Origin: Xenorhabdus miraniensis
GTDB taxonomy: Bacteria > Pseudomonadota > Gammaproteobacteria > Enterobacterales > Enterobacteriaceae
DNA: 64,000 nt
Reading direction: 5' to 3'
Assembly: GCF_002632615.1 (NCBI RefSeq)
Contig: NZ_NITZ01000003.1
Span: 1 to 64,000 of the forward strand
The notes beneath the pieces are model-generated. The model did not search any database, was not told where the DNA came from, and was given only the letters and a program-made list of their open reading frames with translations. Within the stretch, counting starts at the first letter, position 1, and every line of letters begins with the position of its first letter. Below, one piece after another: positions 31,311-41,936 of the stretch. The translations under genes and the position numbers were made by a program.

Positions 31311-31607
31311 TTTGATTCCTCACATAGTGCCAGTAAAGGATATGGATGATAAATTTCCGGCACCTATTTATTTATAGAATTGAAACCTTTCAATTACCTT
31401 TCATTAACGATGAAAATTGACTGAATGTGACCTTAATCGATTAATTTGCGTAGTGTTTTACATAAAAATGTTAACGATATGTATTAAATTATGTTTTTTG
31501 TTAACCCATGTACAATTGCTGAATATTAGTATTGCAATTAGGTAGTATCTCCTATGTAGTATTCCCGTTTTATTCCCCTAGTTTATTTTTAACAGCGGGT
31601 ATTACTC

Positions 31608-32276
31608 ATGCGTCTTTTATTGGTTGAAGATCATCCTGACTTATCACATTGGCTACAGAAGGCATTGAGCTATTCTGGGTTTGTGGTCGATCTGGCAGAA
31701 GATGGCGTTATGGCAGATCAGCTTTTACAGACCGAAAATTATGCCTTACTGATTTTGGATGTTGCTTTGCCCAGATTAGACGGAATTTCTTTGTTATCCC
31801 GGCTGCGTAAGCGTGGTCAGAACTTACCCGTATTGCTATTGACCGCTAAAAAAGATGTCGCGGATCGGGTAAAGGGGTTGAATTCTGGTGCTGATGATTA
31901 TTTAACTAAGCCTTTTGATTTTCAGGAGCTGGAAGCCCGTATTCGTGCGCTACTGCGCCGTAGCACAGCTATGCCACAAGAGGCACAAAAATTTGGCTCA
32001 TTGGTTTATGAAGACGAAGGTTATTTTTTGCTGGGTAATGTACCGTTAGCCCTGACTCCCAGAGAATTATCTGTTTTAACAACCCTGTTTCACCGTCGAG
32101 GCCGCCCTGTTTCTAAGCAGCAGTTATTTGAGCAGGTATTTTCCCTGTCGGATGAGGCGAATCCACAAAGCATCGAATTGTATGTGCACCGATTACGGAA
32201 AAAATTACTCGACAGCGATGTAGGAATAGGAACATTACGTGGATTGGGATATCGTTTGGAACTACAGAATTCATGA
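31608..32276 (+). CDS. tctD: Response regulator TctD
   Basis: OmpR-family regulator of 222 residues. The receiver domain has the acidic pair in VEDHPD, phosphoacceptor Asp51 (LILDVALPRLDG), the TAK threonine/lysine and KPFDFQELEARI. The C-terminal winged helix starts near 140 and ends RLRKKLLD-GLGYRL. Divergence from tctCBA and coupling to tctE suggest it activates the transporter when tricarboxylates are sensed. Confidence 0.9.
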   Translation: MRLLLVEDHPDLSHWLQKALSYSGFVVDLAEDGVMADQLLQTENYALLILDVALPRLDGISLLSRLRKRGQNLPVLLLTAKKDVADRVKGLNSGADDYLTKPFDFQELEARIRALLRRSTAMPQEAQKFGSLVYEDEGYFLLGNVPLALTPRELSVLTTLFHRRGRPVSKQQLFEQVFSLSDEANPQSIELYVHRLRKKLLDSDVGIGTLRGLGYRLELQNS

Positions 32277-33706
32277 AATTTAGCAAAATACCCCGATCGT
32301 TGTTCCATCAGTTGCTACTGTTCTTTGGCGTACCGCTACTGCTATTGGGTTGTGCCTCTGTTTATGGCCAGTATGTCAGCGTGAAAAATGCTGCAACGCT
32401 CGCTTATGATCGAACGTTGCTGGCATCAGCAAGAACGGTTGCTGAACGCCTGACTGTCCGGGATAAGCATTTGATGGTCGATGTTCCTTATGTTGTCTTG
32501 GATAGTTTTGAGCGTAATACCAATGATCGCCTTTATTATCAAGTTATCTCCCCTGAGGGAAAAACTATTTCAGGAGCCGATAACCTGCCTCTCATACCTC
32601 AACATGTTCAACGCTCACCATTGTACACGGCACTGGCGTATTTTTATGATGCAGAATACCGGGGGCAGCCTATACGCGTCGTGGCATTGTACCAACCCGT
32701 CAACGAGGGCGGCATAATGGGGATGGCGTTGATATTAGTGGCTGAAACGGTGATTTCCCGCCAATACATGACGCAGCAATTACTGTTTTCTTCGTTAGTG
32801 AGTCAGGGGACGGTTGTATTATTAACGTTGCTTCTGGCTTATATCCTGTTAAAGCAATTGCTTAAGCCGCTACGAAAACTGTCAGGCATTATGATCAGAC
32901 GTTCAGCGAATAACCTCACACCATTACCGAATATTTTACCGTGGTCTGAGCTTTCTCCATTGCTTCAGGCATTCAACCGATATATCGAACGGCTGAAATT
33001 AATGGTTGGACGTCAAGAACGATTCAGTGCGGATGCCTCTCATCAGCTTAGAACGCCTTTAGCTGTATTGAAAACACAGGTGGCGGTGGCTCGTAGTGAT
33101 CAAAACTCAGATCAGAGAGAAACAATACTGGCAGCGATTGATAACAGTTTGGACAATATGATCTTGTTGACCGATCGCCTATTGCAATTATCACAGTTGC
33201 AAGTGCATGCAAAGGAAGCAATACAAAACTATCAGCCAGTTAATATCGTAGAACTGTTGCAACAAGCCTGCTTTTCCCGTTTGCAGCAAGCAGAAAGCAA
33301 ATATATTGACTTGGGTTATGAGGGGGAAGATGCTTTTTGGATCAAAGGCGAACCCGTCTTGTTAGCAGAAATGTGTGCCAACTTGCTGGACAATGCCATC
33401 AAATATACTCCGCAAATGGGCGTGGTAACGGGGCGTGTGAAAATGACACCGGACAAAAAATACTGTTGCCTTGAAATTGACGATTCAGGGCCGGGTATTG
33501 CGCAGGATGATATTAGTCACTCTCTCATGGCATTTAACCGTTTGGGAAACTCTGCGGGGCTGGAGGGAGCAGGATTGGGGTTGACTATCGTCAAAGAAAT
33601 CAGCCTGTATCACAGTGCTACTCTCCAGCTTTTACCCAGTGAAATATTGGGAGGATTATTGGTTCGGGTTGTATTCCGGCTTTCTGCGAGTGAGCGGAGT
33701 GCGTAA
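32273..33706 (+). CDS. tctE: Sensor histidine kinase TctE
   Basis: Membrane sensor of 477 residues with two membrane segments (about 12-30 and 165-195) around a periplasmic domain. It has a dimerisation domain with phosphorylated His257 (ASHQLRTPLAVL) and an ATPase domain (NLLDNAIKYTP, DSGPGI, GAGLGLTIVKEI). Its start overlaps the end of tctD by 4 bp. Its last 51 bp overlap the 3' end of the convergent exporter gene. Confidence 0.92.
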   Translation: MKFSKIPRSLFHQLLLFFGVPLLLLGCASVYGQYVSVKNAATLAYDRTLLASARTVAERLTVRDKHLMVDVPYVVLDSFERNTNDRLYYQVISPEGKTISGADNLPLIPQHVQRSPLYTALAYFYDAEYRGQPIRVVALYQPVNEGGIMGMALILVAETVISRQYMTQQLLFSSLVSQGTVVLLTLLLAYILLKQLLKPLRKLSGIMIRRSANNLTPLPNILPWSELSPLLQAFNRYIERLKLMVGRQERFSADASHQLRTPLAVLKTQVAVARSDQNSDQRETILAAIDNSLDNMILLTDRLLQLSQLQVHAKEAIQNYQPVNIVELLQQACFSRLQQAESKYIDLGYEGEDAFWIKGEPVLLAEMCANLLDNAIKYTPQMGVVTGRVKMTPDKKYCCLEIDDSGPGIAQDDISHSLMAFNRLGNSAGLEGAGLGLTIVKEISLYHSATLQLLPSEILGGLLVRVVFRLSASERSA

Positions 33707-34558
33707 TTGCTGTGCGAGTATCACACCGCCTAGCACAATGCCTCCTCCAATTAGGTGATAACTGTGCATCTCTTCATGGAGCACCACGATAGCAATGAGG
33801 GCCGTAAATACAGGAGCCAGATTCATAAAAATAGAAGTCATATTTGCGCCAATGCGAATTACGCCCTGTATCCACATATAGGGGGCAATAATCGATGCCG
33901 GTATGCCGGCAAATAAGACAAGAGAAATATTATCGGCTGTTAACTGAACATTTTCTGCCATCATGAAGTTAGGCAGAAGTAGTAAAACGCCAAACCCGAT
34001 TTGTACATAGAGTGATTGCCAGTTGGGTAAAGGGATTGCCCAGCGTTTTGTTAAAACACCATATAAGGCGTAAGAAGCGGCAGCAATAAACATCATGGCT
34101 TCTCCGATACCCAGCCCATGTTGTAGTAGGGAGGCAGGATTTCCTTTGCTGACAAGCCACACCAAGCCGAACAAAGATAAAACGGTGCCAAGGGCAATGC
34201 CGACAGTAGGGGCAACTCGCAAGGCAAATATACTGATAATGACGGTCAATAATGGAATCAATGAAGTAAAAATACCAATCATTGTCGCACTGACAGTATG
34301 GGCAGCATAGTATGCCAGACTTTGGTTAAGCACCATGCCCAGAGAGCCTAAAACCAATAACTTCCACCAATATTGAGCAACGAGTTTTCGTTGTTTCAGG
34401 ACTGGCAATAAAACGAAAGGAGTTAAAGTCAGGAAGGCAATGAACCAGCGATAAAAAGCAATTGCAGCAGGTTCAATTACGGTGGCGGCAGCTTTACTGA
34501 CAACGGCATTGATTGACCAGATCAGTACAGCCACGAGGGGAAACAATAGATTCTTCAT
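33656..34558 (-). CDS. DMT-superfamily (EamA) transporter
   Basis: Membrane protein of 300 residues with about ten hydrophobic segments in two EamA repeats (roughly 5-135 and 150-285). The first repeat contains WSINAVVSKAAA and FYRWFIAFLTL, typical of drug/metabolite exporters; the substrate is unknown. It converges on tctE and shares 51 bp with it. It lies with tct between fabB and pdxB, where E. coli has flk. Confidence 0.85.
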   Translation of the reverse strand: MKNLLFPLVAVLIWSINAVVSKAAATVIEPAAIAFYRWFIAFLTLTPFVLLPVLKQRKLVAQYWWKLLVLGSLGMVLNQSLAYYAAHTVSATMIGIFTSLIPLLTVIISIFALRVAPTVGIALGTVLSLFGLVWLVSKGNPASLLQHGLGIGEAMMFIAAASYALYGVLTKRWAIPLPNWQSLYVQIGFGVLLLLPNFMMAENVQLTADNISLVLFAGIPASIIAPYMWIQGVIRIGANMTSIFMNLAPVFTALIAIVVLHEEMHSYHLIGGGIVLGGVILAQQLRTPLTRRKPEYNPNQ

Positions 34559-34677
34559 CGAGCTAAATGTTTTATGTGAGTTTATAGTCTGATTAGTTTA
34601 GCAGTGACCGATTTATTGTATATATTGATAATCAGCCAACCGATGTGGCAATTAAGACAAAATAATTATATCTAAGA

Positions 34678-34799
34678 GATTAAACAGCAACTTCAAAGAC
34701 GAAAAAGTCTTTCCCTTAGTTATTGCCATGTTTCAGCAATTTTCTGGTACGACGCCAGAGCGTTTTAGGAAAGACTGACTTGAAAGATGAAGGGCATAT
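34678..34799. repeat. Degenerate MITE-like repeat, copy B
   Basis: Contains two right-end-like motifs of the family seen at 20.2, 38.8 and 44.6 kb: one around 34682-34708 (TTAAACAGCAACTTCAAAGA) and one at 34779-34799 (CTTGAAAGATGAAGGGCATA). An AGTCTTTCC/GGAAAGACT inverted repeat lies between. The left end is not recognisable. It fills much of the 307-bp gap before pdxB. Confidence 0.4.
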
Positions 34800-34865
34800 A
34801 GGTTTTATGCAGATAAAATGGCAGAATAGCAGATCCCGCCCATTTAAAGCCGTTGGATGAGAAAA

Positions 34866-36005
34866 GTGAAAATTTTGGTTGATGAAAATATGCCTTATGC
34901 TGAACAGCTCTTTCAGCAATTGGGGGAAGTGCAGGCAATTCCGGGACGCCCAGTACCTGAAGGAGTTTTGGAACATGCGGATGCCTTTATGGTGCGTTCT
35001 GTCACTAAAGTTAATGAATCCTTGTTGCAAGGCAGCTCAGTAAAATTTGTGGGTACTGCCACTGCGGGTATGGATCATGTTGATCAGCAATGGCTGGTGC
35101 AGGCAGGAATTGGTTTTTCCGCTGCCCCCGGCTGTAATGCAATTGCGGTTGTTGAGTATGTATTTTCTGCACTGATGTTATTGGCTGAACAAGATCAGTT
35201 TCAACTCAAAGATAAAACGGTTGGAATTATCGGCGTTGGTAATGTCGGCGGGCGTCTGGCTGATCGGCTGACGGCTTTGGGCGTGAAAACATTACTGTGC
35301 GATCCTCCACGCGCTGATCGGGGTGATGAAGGTGAATTTTGGCCTTTAGAAAAATTAGTGAAAGAAGCGGACATTCTGACTTTTCATACGCCTCTTAATC
35401 AATCTGGCCCATATCAAACCTATCATTTGGCAGATGAAAAATTACTTTCTGCATTACCAGATAACCGAATTTTGATTAACGCCAGCCGAGGTGAGGTGGT
35501 TGATAATCAAGCATTACTTTCTGTGCTGCAAAATGGAAAAAAATTACGTGTAGTGCTTGATGTTTGGGAGCCAGAGCCTAACCTTTCACTGCCTTTACTG
35601 GAATTGGTTGATATTGGTACTCCCCATATTGCGGGCTATACCCTGGAGGGTAAAGCACGGGGCACAACGCAGGTTTTTGAAGCCTATTGTGGATTTCTGG
35701 GACAACCACGTAAAACGGAATTGTCTGAGCTGTTGTCCACACCTGATTTCAGCCAGATCACCCTACAAGGCGAAGTGACACAAAGCATCCTAAAGTGCTT
35801 GATACATTTAGTGTATGATGTGCGCCGTGATGATGCACCTTTACGTCAGGTTGCAGGTCAAGAGGGGGCTTTTGACCAGTTGCGCAAGCATTATCCAGAA
35901 CGTCGGGAATGGTCTTCCTTGACAGTGTATTGTGATTCAGAAAAAAGCGCTCGATTACTATCCCGGATTGGGTTTAACGCAAAACTGGGGTTAACACAAA
36001 ACTGA
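34866..36005 (+). CDS. pdxB: Erythronate-4-phosphate dehydrogenase PdxB
   Basis: Second step of de novo pyridoxal phosphate synthesis. It oxidises 4-phosphoerythronate. The 379-residue protein has the D-2-hydroxyacid dehydrogenase NAD motif [16 protein letters not shown] and the catalytic Arg ([10 protein letters not shown]), Glu (DVWEPEP) and His (PHIAGYT). A C-terminal PdxB dimerisation domain follows. The GTG at 34866 gives the family start [12 protein letters not shown] and has GATGAG upstream; the ATG at 34857 (382 aa) has no ribosome site. usg follows. Confidence 0.95.
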   Translation: MKILVDENMPYAEQLFQQLGEVQAIPGRPVPEGVLEHADAFMVRSVTKVNESLLQGSSVKFVGTATAGMDHVDQQWLVQAGIGFSAAPGCNAIAVVEYVFSALMLLAEQDQFQLKDKTVGIIGVGNVGGRLADRLTALGVKTLLCDPPRADRGDEGEFWPLEKLVKEADILTFHTPLNQSGPYQTYHLADEKLLSALPDNRILINASRGEVVDNQALLSVLQNGKKLRVVLDVWEPEPNLSLPLLELVDIGTPHIAGYTLEGKARGTTQVFEAYCGFLGQPRKTELSELLSTPDFSQITLQGEVTQSILKCLIHLVYDVRRDDAPLRQVAGQEGAFDQLRKHYPERREWSSLTVYCDSEKSARLLSRIGFNAKLGLTQN

Positions 36006-36081
36006 GTTTAACGCTCAAGTGATTTAATACAGGCAGGGGCTCTTGCCTGTCAGCAAAATGAAAGAAGTGGAGAAAACCAAC

Positions 36082-37092
36082 ATGTCTGAAGGTTGGAATA
36101 TTGCGCTCTTGGGTGCAACGGGCGCAGTAGGTGAGGCGATATTGGCGTTATTACAGGAACGCCAATTTCCGGTTGGTGAACTGCATCTTCTTGCCAGTGA
36201 ACAAAGTGTCGGAAAGATCCAGCGTTTTAATGGTAAAAACATCACCGTTCGTGATGCGGCAGAATTTGATTGGTCACAAGTACAGCTTGCGTTTTTTGCC
36301 GCGACGATGGAAGCAACAGCGCAACATATTGAAAAAGCAACAGAATCTGGCTGTCTGGTGATTGACAGCAGTGGCCTGTTTGCGGCAGAGCCGGATATCC
36401 CTTTGGTTGTTCCCGGCGTTAATCCACAGGCATTGGCGGAGTACCGTAACCGTAACATCATCGCTGTGGCTGATAGCTCAACAAGTCAGGTATTGACAGC
36501 CATCAAACCCTTGATCGACGCGGCTGGCATTGCCCGTTTACATCTCACCAATATATTGCCGGTTTCTGTGCATGGTAAAGCAGCCATTGATGAACTGGCT
36601 GGTCAGAGTGCGCGTTTGTTAAATGGCATTCCACCGGATGAAGGCCGTTTCAGCAAACAATTGGCTTTTAACTTGCTGCCTTTATTACCTGATGTTGAAG
36701 GTACTGTGCGTGAAGAGCGCCGTATTGTCGACCAAATTCGCAGAATATTGCAGGATGAAGGTTTACCGGTTTCCGTAAGTTGTGTGCAGTCTTCCGTGTT
36801 CTATGGTATTGCGCAGATGGTAAATTTGGAAACATTGCGTCCGGTTGGAACAGAAGAAGCACGCGGAGAATTTGAACGTCTTGAGGAAATTCAGGTCTCA
36901 GAAGAGGGTGATTACCCGACTCAGGTGACTGATGCTTCTGGTCATGATGGTTTGAGCATAGGTTGCCTGCGCAATGACTATGGTATGCCGGAAATGCTGC
37001 AATTTTGGTCGGTTGCCGATAATATCCGTTTTGGCGGCGCATTGATGGCGGTTGAAATTGCAGAGAAACTGATGCAGGAGCAATTTTACTGA
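36082..37092 (+). CDS. usg: Usg, aspartate-semialdehyde dehydrogenase homologue
   Basis: Homologue of aspartate-semialdehyde dehydrogenase, 336 residues, with the NADP-binding start [16 protein letters not shown]. The segment where the active enzyme has its nucleophilic cysteine (NCST type) reads [10 protein letters not shown] here, so the catalytic Cys is absent, as in E. coli Usg. It is therefore probably not a dehydrogenase; its role is unknown. The ATG at 36082 follows GTGGAG. The stop overlaps the truA start by one base. Confidence 0.93.
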   Translation: MSEGWNIALLGATGAVGEAILALLQERQFPVGELHLLASEQSVGKIQRFNGKNITVRDAAEFDWSQVQLAFFAATMEATAQHIEKATESGCLVIDSSGLFAAEPDIPLVVPGVNPQALAEYRNRNIIAVADSSTSQVLTAIKPLIDAAGIARLHLTNILPVSVHGKAAIDELAGQSARLLNGIPPDEGRFSKQLAFNLLPLLPDVEGTVREERRIVDQIRRILQDEGLPVSVSCVQSSVFYGIAQMVNLETLRPVGTEEARGEFERLEEIQVSEEGDYPTQVTDASGHDGLSIGCLRNDYGMPEMLQFWSVADNIRFGGALMAVEIAEKLMQEQFY

Positions 37093-37937
37093 TGTCTGAT
37101 ACAGAGCTGGGTCAGTCTGTGCCAGAAGCAAAGAAAGTGAAAATTGCACTGGGGATTGAATATGACGGCAGCCGATATTATGGTTGGCAGCGCCAGCAAG
37201 AAGTGAAAAGCGTACAGGCGTGTTTGGAAAACGCCCTGTCGAAAGTCGCGAATGAGCCTATTTCAGTTTTTTGTGCTGGCAGAACGGATGCGGGAGTACA
37301 CGCAACCGGGCAGGTAGTGCACTTTGAAACTTCGGCGCAACGTAAAGAGGCCGCATGGACAATGGGGGTAAATACCCATTTGCCGCCGGATATTGCCGTT
37401 CGTTGGGTCAAAACGGTAGATGATGAATTTCATGCCCGTTTCAGTGCAACCGCTCGCCGTTATCGCTATGTGATTTTTAATCATCGCTATCGTCCGGCAG
37501 TTTTGGCACAGGGTGTCACGCATTTTCACTATCCATTGGATGAGAAAAAAATGCATGAAGCGGCACAGAGCCTGTTGGGCGAAAATGATTTTACGTCTTT
37601 CAGGGCGGTGCAGTGCCAGTCCAATTCACCGTGGCGCAATATGATACATATTAATGTCAGCCGGCATGGACATTATATTGTTGTGGATATCAAGGCGAAT
37701 GCCTTTGTTCATCACATGGTGCGCAATATCGTTGGTAGCTTACTGGAAATTGGCTGTGGTAATCAGGACATCGGCTGGATGGCTGAACTATTAGCACTGA
37801 AAGACAGAACCAAAGCGGCGGCAACGGCCAAGGCAGAAGGGCTATATCTGGTTGCTGTGGATTACCCTGAACACTTTGGTTTACCTGAACCGATTATGGG
37901 GCCACTGTTTCTGGGAAATGATTTAGTTTCTGGCTAA
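37092..37937 (+). CDS. truA: tRNA pseudouridine synthase TruA (positions 38-40)
   Basis: Converts uridines 38, 39 and 40 of the tRNA anticodon arm to pseudouridine. The 281 residues carry catalytic Asp66 in [30 protein letters not shown] precedes it and the late [11 protein letters not shown] motif follows. It is translationally coupled to usg and is followed by dedA. Confidence 0.96.
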   Translation: MSDTELGQSVPEAKKVKIALGIEYDGSRYYGWQRQQEVKSVQACLENALSKVANEPISVFCAGRTDAGVHATGQVVHFETSAQRKEAAWTMGVNTHLPPDIAVRWVKTVDDEFHARFSATARRYRYVIFNHRYRPAVLAQGVTHFHYPLDEKKMHEAAQSLLGENDFTSFRAVQCQSNSPWRNMIHINVSRHGHYIVVDIKANAFVHHMVRNIVGSLLEIGCGNQDIGWMAELLALKDRTKAAATAKAEGLYLVAVDYPEHFGLPEPIMGPLFLGNDLVSG

Positions 37938-37996
37938 CGGTTTAATCTGACATTTTCGAAATGTGACAGGGATGTTCGTGCATAACGAGGAATATT

Positions 37997-38686
37997 ATGG
38001 AGTTTTTAACTCATTTTGTTGATTTTGCGAAATTTATTGTCGATTTTATTTTACACATTGATGCTCATTTAGCTGAATTGGTCGCCAGCTATGGGGATTG
38101 GGTGTATGGCATCTTATTCCTGATTATATTTTGCGAAACAGGGCTGGTGGTTACGCCATTTTTACCAGGAGATTCTCTGCTATTTGTTGCGGGTGCGATC
38201 TCGGCATTAGATTCGAATAATCTTAATGTGCACATTATGGTGGCCTTGATGGTTACGGCCGCAATTATTGGTGATGCTATAAACTATACTATTGGTCGAA
38301 TTTTTGGTGAAAAATTATTTACCAATCCGAATTCAAAAATTTTCCGGCGCAGTTATTTAGATAAAACTCATGAGTTTTATGAAAGACACGGTGGAAAAGC
38401 AATAATTTTGGCTCGGTTTGTGCCAATTATTAGAACGTTTGCACCGTTTGTTGCTGGAATGGGGAAAATGTCTTATCGCCATTTTGCGGCGTATAATGTC
38501 ATCGGTGCATTTATCTGGGTGCTATTATTCACGTATGCAGGTTATTTATTCGGCGATATGCCAATTATACAGCAGAACCTGAAACTATTGATTGTTGCAA
38601 TTATCTTTATTTCTATTCTGCCAGGCGTCATAGAAATTTGGCGTCATCGCCGCGCTGCATCAAAAAAAGCAGCAGAGAGTAAGTAG
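37997..38686 (+). CDS. dedA: DedA-family inner-membrane protein
   Basis: Member of the DedA/Tvp38 family, 229 residues. These proteins are linked to recycling of undecaprenyl phosphate or phospholipids across the inner membrane. The family motifs are present: [20 protein letters not shown] and the basic-acidic segment [20 protein letters not shown]. About five hydrophobic segments are visible. The order usg-truA-dedA-accD matches E. coli. A small hairpin (38719-38740, CCACA/TGTGG with TTT) follows and may terminate. Confidence 0.94.
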   Translation: MEFLTHFVDFAKFIVDFILHIDAHLAELVASYGDWVYGILFLIIFCETGLVVTPFLPGDSLLFVAGAISALDSNNLNVHIMVALMVTAAIIGDAINYTIGRIFGEKLFTNPNSKIFRRSYLDKTHEFYERHGGKAIILARFVPIIRTFAPFVAGMGKMSYRHFAAYNVIGAFIWVLLFTYAGYLFGDMPIIQQNLKLLIVAIIFISILPGVIEIWRHRRAASKKAAESK

Positions 38687-38770
38687 ATAACCGTTAACAG
38701 GTTTGAGCAGTTTTTTATCCACACTGCAATAGCATTGTGGTTTAATGGCACGTAAAACAAAAGCTGGCAT

Positions 38771-38828
38771 CTACCCGATAGATCTCAAGTCACCGCTAAT
38801 AAAGCCGTGGCTTGAAAGATGAAGGTAT
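38771..38828. repeat. MITE-like palindromic repeat, copy C (short form)
   Basis: CTACCCGATAGATCTCAAGT on the left and GGCTTGAAAGATGAAGGTAT on the right form an imperfect inverted repeat around about 18 bp. The ends match copies A and D. It lies 29 bp upstream of accD, so it will be in the accD leader if transcription starts before it. Confidence 0.7.
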
Positions 38829-38857
38829 AAGCTAAATTCAGACGGAAAGGTTCATTA

Positions 38858-39808
38858 ATGAGCTGGATTGAAAAGATTCTAAATAAAAGCAAAATAATGC
38901 AAACTCGCAAGGCAAACATACCTGAAGGAGTTTGGACAAAATGCGATAGTTGTAGTCAGGTACTGTATCGTGCTGAATTAGAGCGTAATCTCGAAGTGTG
39001 TCCGAAATGTGACCACCATATGCGTATTTCAGCCCGCCAGAGACTGACCTCATTTTTGGATGAAGGCACCGGCACAGAATTAGGTAGTGAGTTGGAACCT
39101 AAAGATATTCTGAAGTTCCGCGATACCAAAAAGTACAAAGATCGCTTAGTTGCAGCCCAAAAGCAGACTCAGGAAAAAGACGCACTGATCGTCATGAAAG
39201 GCGCGTTGCATGAGATGCCTGTTGTAGCAGGTGCATTTGAATTTAACTTTATGGGCGGTTCAATGGGCTCTGTCGTCGGTGCGCGTTTTGTTCGTGCCGT
39301 TGAGCAGGCTTTGGAAGATAATTGCCCGTTCATCTGTTTTGCTTCCAGTGGCGGGGCGCGTATGCAGGAAGCCCTGATGTCACTGATGCAGATGGCAAAA
39401 ACCAGTGCTGCACTGGCAAAAATGCAAGATCGAGGCCTGCCATATATCTGTGTGCTGACTAACCCGACAATGGGTGGTGTAACCGCAAGTATGGGGATGT
39501 TGGGTGATATCAATATCGCTGAACCTAAGGCATTGATTGGTTTTGCCGGCCCTCGCGTCATAGAGCAGACAGTGCGTGAAAAACTGCCGGAAGGTTTCCA
39601 GCGCAGTGAATTCTTACTGGAGAAAGGCGCAATTGACATGATCGTGCGTCGTCCAGAGATGCGCGAGAAAATTGCCAGCCTGATTGCAATGTTGACTCAC
39701 CAACCGCATCCGGGCACAAAAGCGAAGCCAGCAGAAGAAATTGTTGTAGAACAATCTGCTGATGTTGAAGCTGACATAAACATCAACACTAATAAAGAAG
39801 ATGTCTGA
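38858..39808 (+). CDS. accD: Acetyl-CoA carboxylase carboxyltransferase beta subunit AccD
   Basis: Beta subunit of the carboxyltransferase that makes malonyl-CoA, acting with AccA. The 316-residue protein has the four-cysteine zinc site (Cys29, Cys32, Cys48, Cys51) and the crotonase-like core with [19 protein letters not shown] and [17 protein letters not shown]. The C-terminal tail is acidic and variable. The stop overlaps the folC start by 8 bp. Confidence 0.97.
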   Translation: MSWIEKILNKSKIMQTRKANIPEGVWTKCDSCSQVLYRAELERNLEVCPKCDHHMRISARQRLTSFLDEGTGTELGSELEPKDILKFRDTKKYKDRLVAAQKQTQEKDALIVMKGALHEMPVVAGAFEFNFMGGSMGSVVGARFVRAVEQALEDNCPFICFASSGGARMQEALMSLMQMAKTSAALAKMQDRGLPYICVLTNPTMGGVTASMGMLGDINIAEPKALIGFAGPRVIEQTVREKLPEGFQRSEFLLEKGAIDMIVRRPEMREKIASLIAMLTHQPHPGTKAKPAEEIVVEQSADVEADININTNKEDV

Positions 39809-41099
39809 TACTTTGCAAACTCCTCAAGCCACGTCGCCACTGATGACGTGGCTTTCCTATTTGGGAAACCTGCATACCAAAGCCATTGATATGGGGCTTG
39901 AGCGCGTGGGAAAACTCGGCGGTCAATTAGGCTTGCTGAATCCCGCGCCAAAAGTGATCACGGTGTCAGGTACGAATGGCAAGGGAACCACTTGCCATAC
40001 CCTTGAATCTATTTTTCTGGCCGCGGGCCTCAGGGTTGGCGTATACAGTTCCCCACATTTAGTACGCTATACCGAAAGGGTACGTATTCAGGGTAAGGAA
40101 GCGACAGAACAGGACTTCTGCCGTGTATTTTCGGATATTGAAACCCAGCGTGGCGATATCTCATTAACTTATTTTGAATATGGTACGTTAGCAGCGTTAC
40201 AGCTTTTTAAAGAAGCCGATCTTGATGTTGTGATTCTGGAAGTTGGCCTGGGTGGACGTCTGGATGCCACCAACATTGTGGATGCGGATGTTGCAGCAAT
40301 CACCAGTATTGCATTGGATCATACGGATTGGTTGGGTTCTGATCGCGAACACATTGGTCGTGAAAAAGCGGGAATTTTCCGTCGCGGGCATTTTGCTGTG
40401 GTGGGCGAACCCGATATGCCACATGCGATTGCCGAAGTTGCAGATGAATTAGGAGCTAAGCTCTTTCGTCGTGGTGTGGACTGGCATTTCACTCAGGATA
40501 CAAATAGCTGGGCTTGGTTAACCGATGGGCAGCAATTCAGTGAATTACCCTTACCCAATTTGCCACTGGCAAATGCTGCGACCGCGATAGGGGTGATCCA
40601 CTGTTTATTGCAGCAGGATAATAAAATCAGCCGGGCAATTGATGAGCGGGCAATCCATGTGGGATTGAGAAACGCTCAATTACCGGGACGTTTCCAAATC
40701 GTCAGGGAAAATCCGCTGGTTATTCTGGATGTGGCACATAATCCTCATGCTGCGGGTTATCTGGTTCAGAAATTGGCAGAACTGCCTCGCGCACCAGGCA
40801 GCAAAATTCGTGGTGTGATTGGCATGCTGAAAGACAAGGATATTGCGGGCACACTGGCTTGCCTTTCCCAGCAAATTGATGAATGGTATTGCGCATCACT
40901 GCATGAACTACGGGGTGCAGAGGCTGAGATATTGGCAGGGCAGCTTGCCTGTGCCCGGGCATTTGCCGAAGTTGAACCGGCATGGCAGCAGGCAATGGAA
41001 GATGCTTCAGAGGAGGATATCATTGTAGTTTGTGGTTCTTTCCACACCGTGGCGCATGTCATGGAGGCACTTGAGGAGGGGAAGGAACGTGGCAAGTAA
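39801..41099 (+). CDS. folC: Bifunctional dihydrofolate/folylpolyglutamate synthase FolC
   Basis: Joins glutamate to dihydropteroate and then lengthens the folate glutamate tail. The 432 residues contain the P-loop [15 protein letters not shown] (about 56-70) and the Mur-ligase-like motifs [12 protein letters not shown] and [11 protein letters not shown]. It overlaps accD at its start and dedD at its end, pointing to one transcript accD-folC-dedD. Confidence 0.96.
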   Translation: MSDTLQTPQATSPLMTWLSYLGNLHTKAIDMGLERVGKLGGQLGLLNPAPKVITVSGTNGKGTTCHTLESIFLAAGLRVGVYSSPHLVRYTERVRIQGKEATEQDFCRVFSDIETQRGDISLTYFEYGTLAALQLFKEADLDVVILEVGLGGRLDATNIVDADVAAITSIALDHTDWLGSDREHIGREKAGIFRRGHFAVVGEPDMPHAIAEVADELGAKLFRRGVDWHFTQDTNSWAWLTDGQQFSELPLPNLPLANAATAIGVIHCLLQQDNKISRAIDERAIHVGLRNAQLPGRFQIVRENPLVILDVAHNPHAAGYLVQKLAELPRAPGSKIRGVIGMLKDKDIAGTLACLSQQIDEWYCASLHELRGAEAEILAGQLACARAFAEVEPAWQQAMEDASEEDIIVVCGSFHTVAHVMEALEEGKERGK

Positions 41100-41787
41100 A
41101 TTTCAAAATCGCTTAGTTGGAACTCTTGTTCTTGTAGCATTGGGCGTGGTTGTGCTGCCCATTATCTTTGACGGCGATAAGAAATATAACGAAGACCAGT
41201 TTGCTTCTATTCCATTAGTGCCAAAACCGGGTGATGAAGAAGATATTGACTCGATCCCGCCATTGACGCAAAACATGCCATCCACACCACCGGAAGGTGC
41301 GGCGGAAGCGATGCAGACACAAGCACAGCAGCAATCAGATTCAGAAACCGATATACTGCCTGAACTGTCGTCTTCTGAGCCAGCTCAGATAACAGCACCG
41401 CCTGCTACTACAAAAGAGCCGAAGGCAGTGGTTAAACCTGAGCCTCCTCCTCAACCGAAAATGGAAACTAAACCACAAACTCAGCCTGACACTCGTTCTG
41501 AAAACAAGCCAGAAGCTAAATCGAAGCCAGCAGAACAGGCTCCGCAAGCAGCGGCATATGTTGTTCAGCTTGGCGCATTGAAAAACGCCGATAAAGTAGG
41601 CGAAATAGTGGCTAAACTGCGTCTTTCGGGGCATCAGGTATACACCATTCCTCCTTCTCCGGTGCAGGGGCAATTGACACGGATTTATGTCGGCCCTAAC
41701 GCCTCCCGACAAAAACTGGAATCTATTTTGTCCGAACTAAGAGAAATCACAGGGTTAGAAGGGCAGATCAAAAACTATAAGCCATAA
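41089..41787 (+). CDS. dedD: Cell-division SPOR-domain protein DedD
   Basis: Inner-membrane protein that gathers at the septum through its SPOR domain, which binds denuded peptidoglycan. The 232-residue product has one N-terminal membrane segment (LVGTLVLVALGVVVLPIIF), a long Pro/Lys/Gln-rich linker (about 60-150) and the SPOR domain from AYVVQLGALKNADKV. The GTG at 41089 gives the E. coli-like start xASKFQNRL and has GAGGGGAAGGA upstream. The frame open to 41032 lies inside folC. Confidence 0.94.
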   Translation: MASKFQNRLVGTLVLVALGVVVLPIIFDGDKKYNEDQFASIPLVPKPGDEEDIDSIPPLTQNMPSTPPEGAAEAMQTQAQQQSDSETDILPELSSSEPAQITAPPATTKEPKAVVKPEPPPQPKMETKPQTQPDTRSENKPEAKSKPAEQAPQAAAYVVQLGALKNADKVGEIVAKLRLSGHQVYTIPPSPVQGQLTRIYVGPNASRQKLESILSELREITGLEGQIKNYKP

Positions 41788-41798
41788 ACAGGCAGGCA

Positions 41799-41835
41799 CT
41801 TCACGGGAATCAAAATGTCCCGTGAAGGTATAAAA
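41799..41835 (+). terminator. Hairpin after dedD
   Basis: CTTCACGGGA/TCCCGTGAAG, a perfect 10-bp stem with a 9-base loop, followed by an AT-rich stretch that is not a clean T tract. Partial termination before the PurR-controlled promoter is likely. Confidence 0.6.
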
Positions 41836-41865
41836 AATTATTTTCAGTAGAGTGATAAATCTACT

Positions 41866-41881
41866 ACGCAAACGTTTTCGT
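41866..41881 (+). promoter_or_regulatory. PurR operator upstream of cvpA-purF
   Basis: ACGCAAACGTTTTCGT matches the PurR consensus (ACGCAAACGTTTNCNT) completely. It lies 56 bp before cvpA, as in E. coli, where PurR with hypoxanthine or guanine represses cvpA-purF-ubiX. Confidence 0.95.
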
Positions 41882-41936
41882 TTTCTGTTAGAATGCGCCC
41901 GACCTGAACGTCGGGAGCCTATTTTTGGATTAAAAT

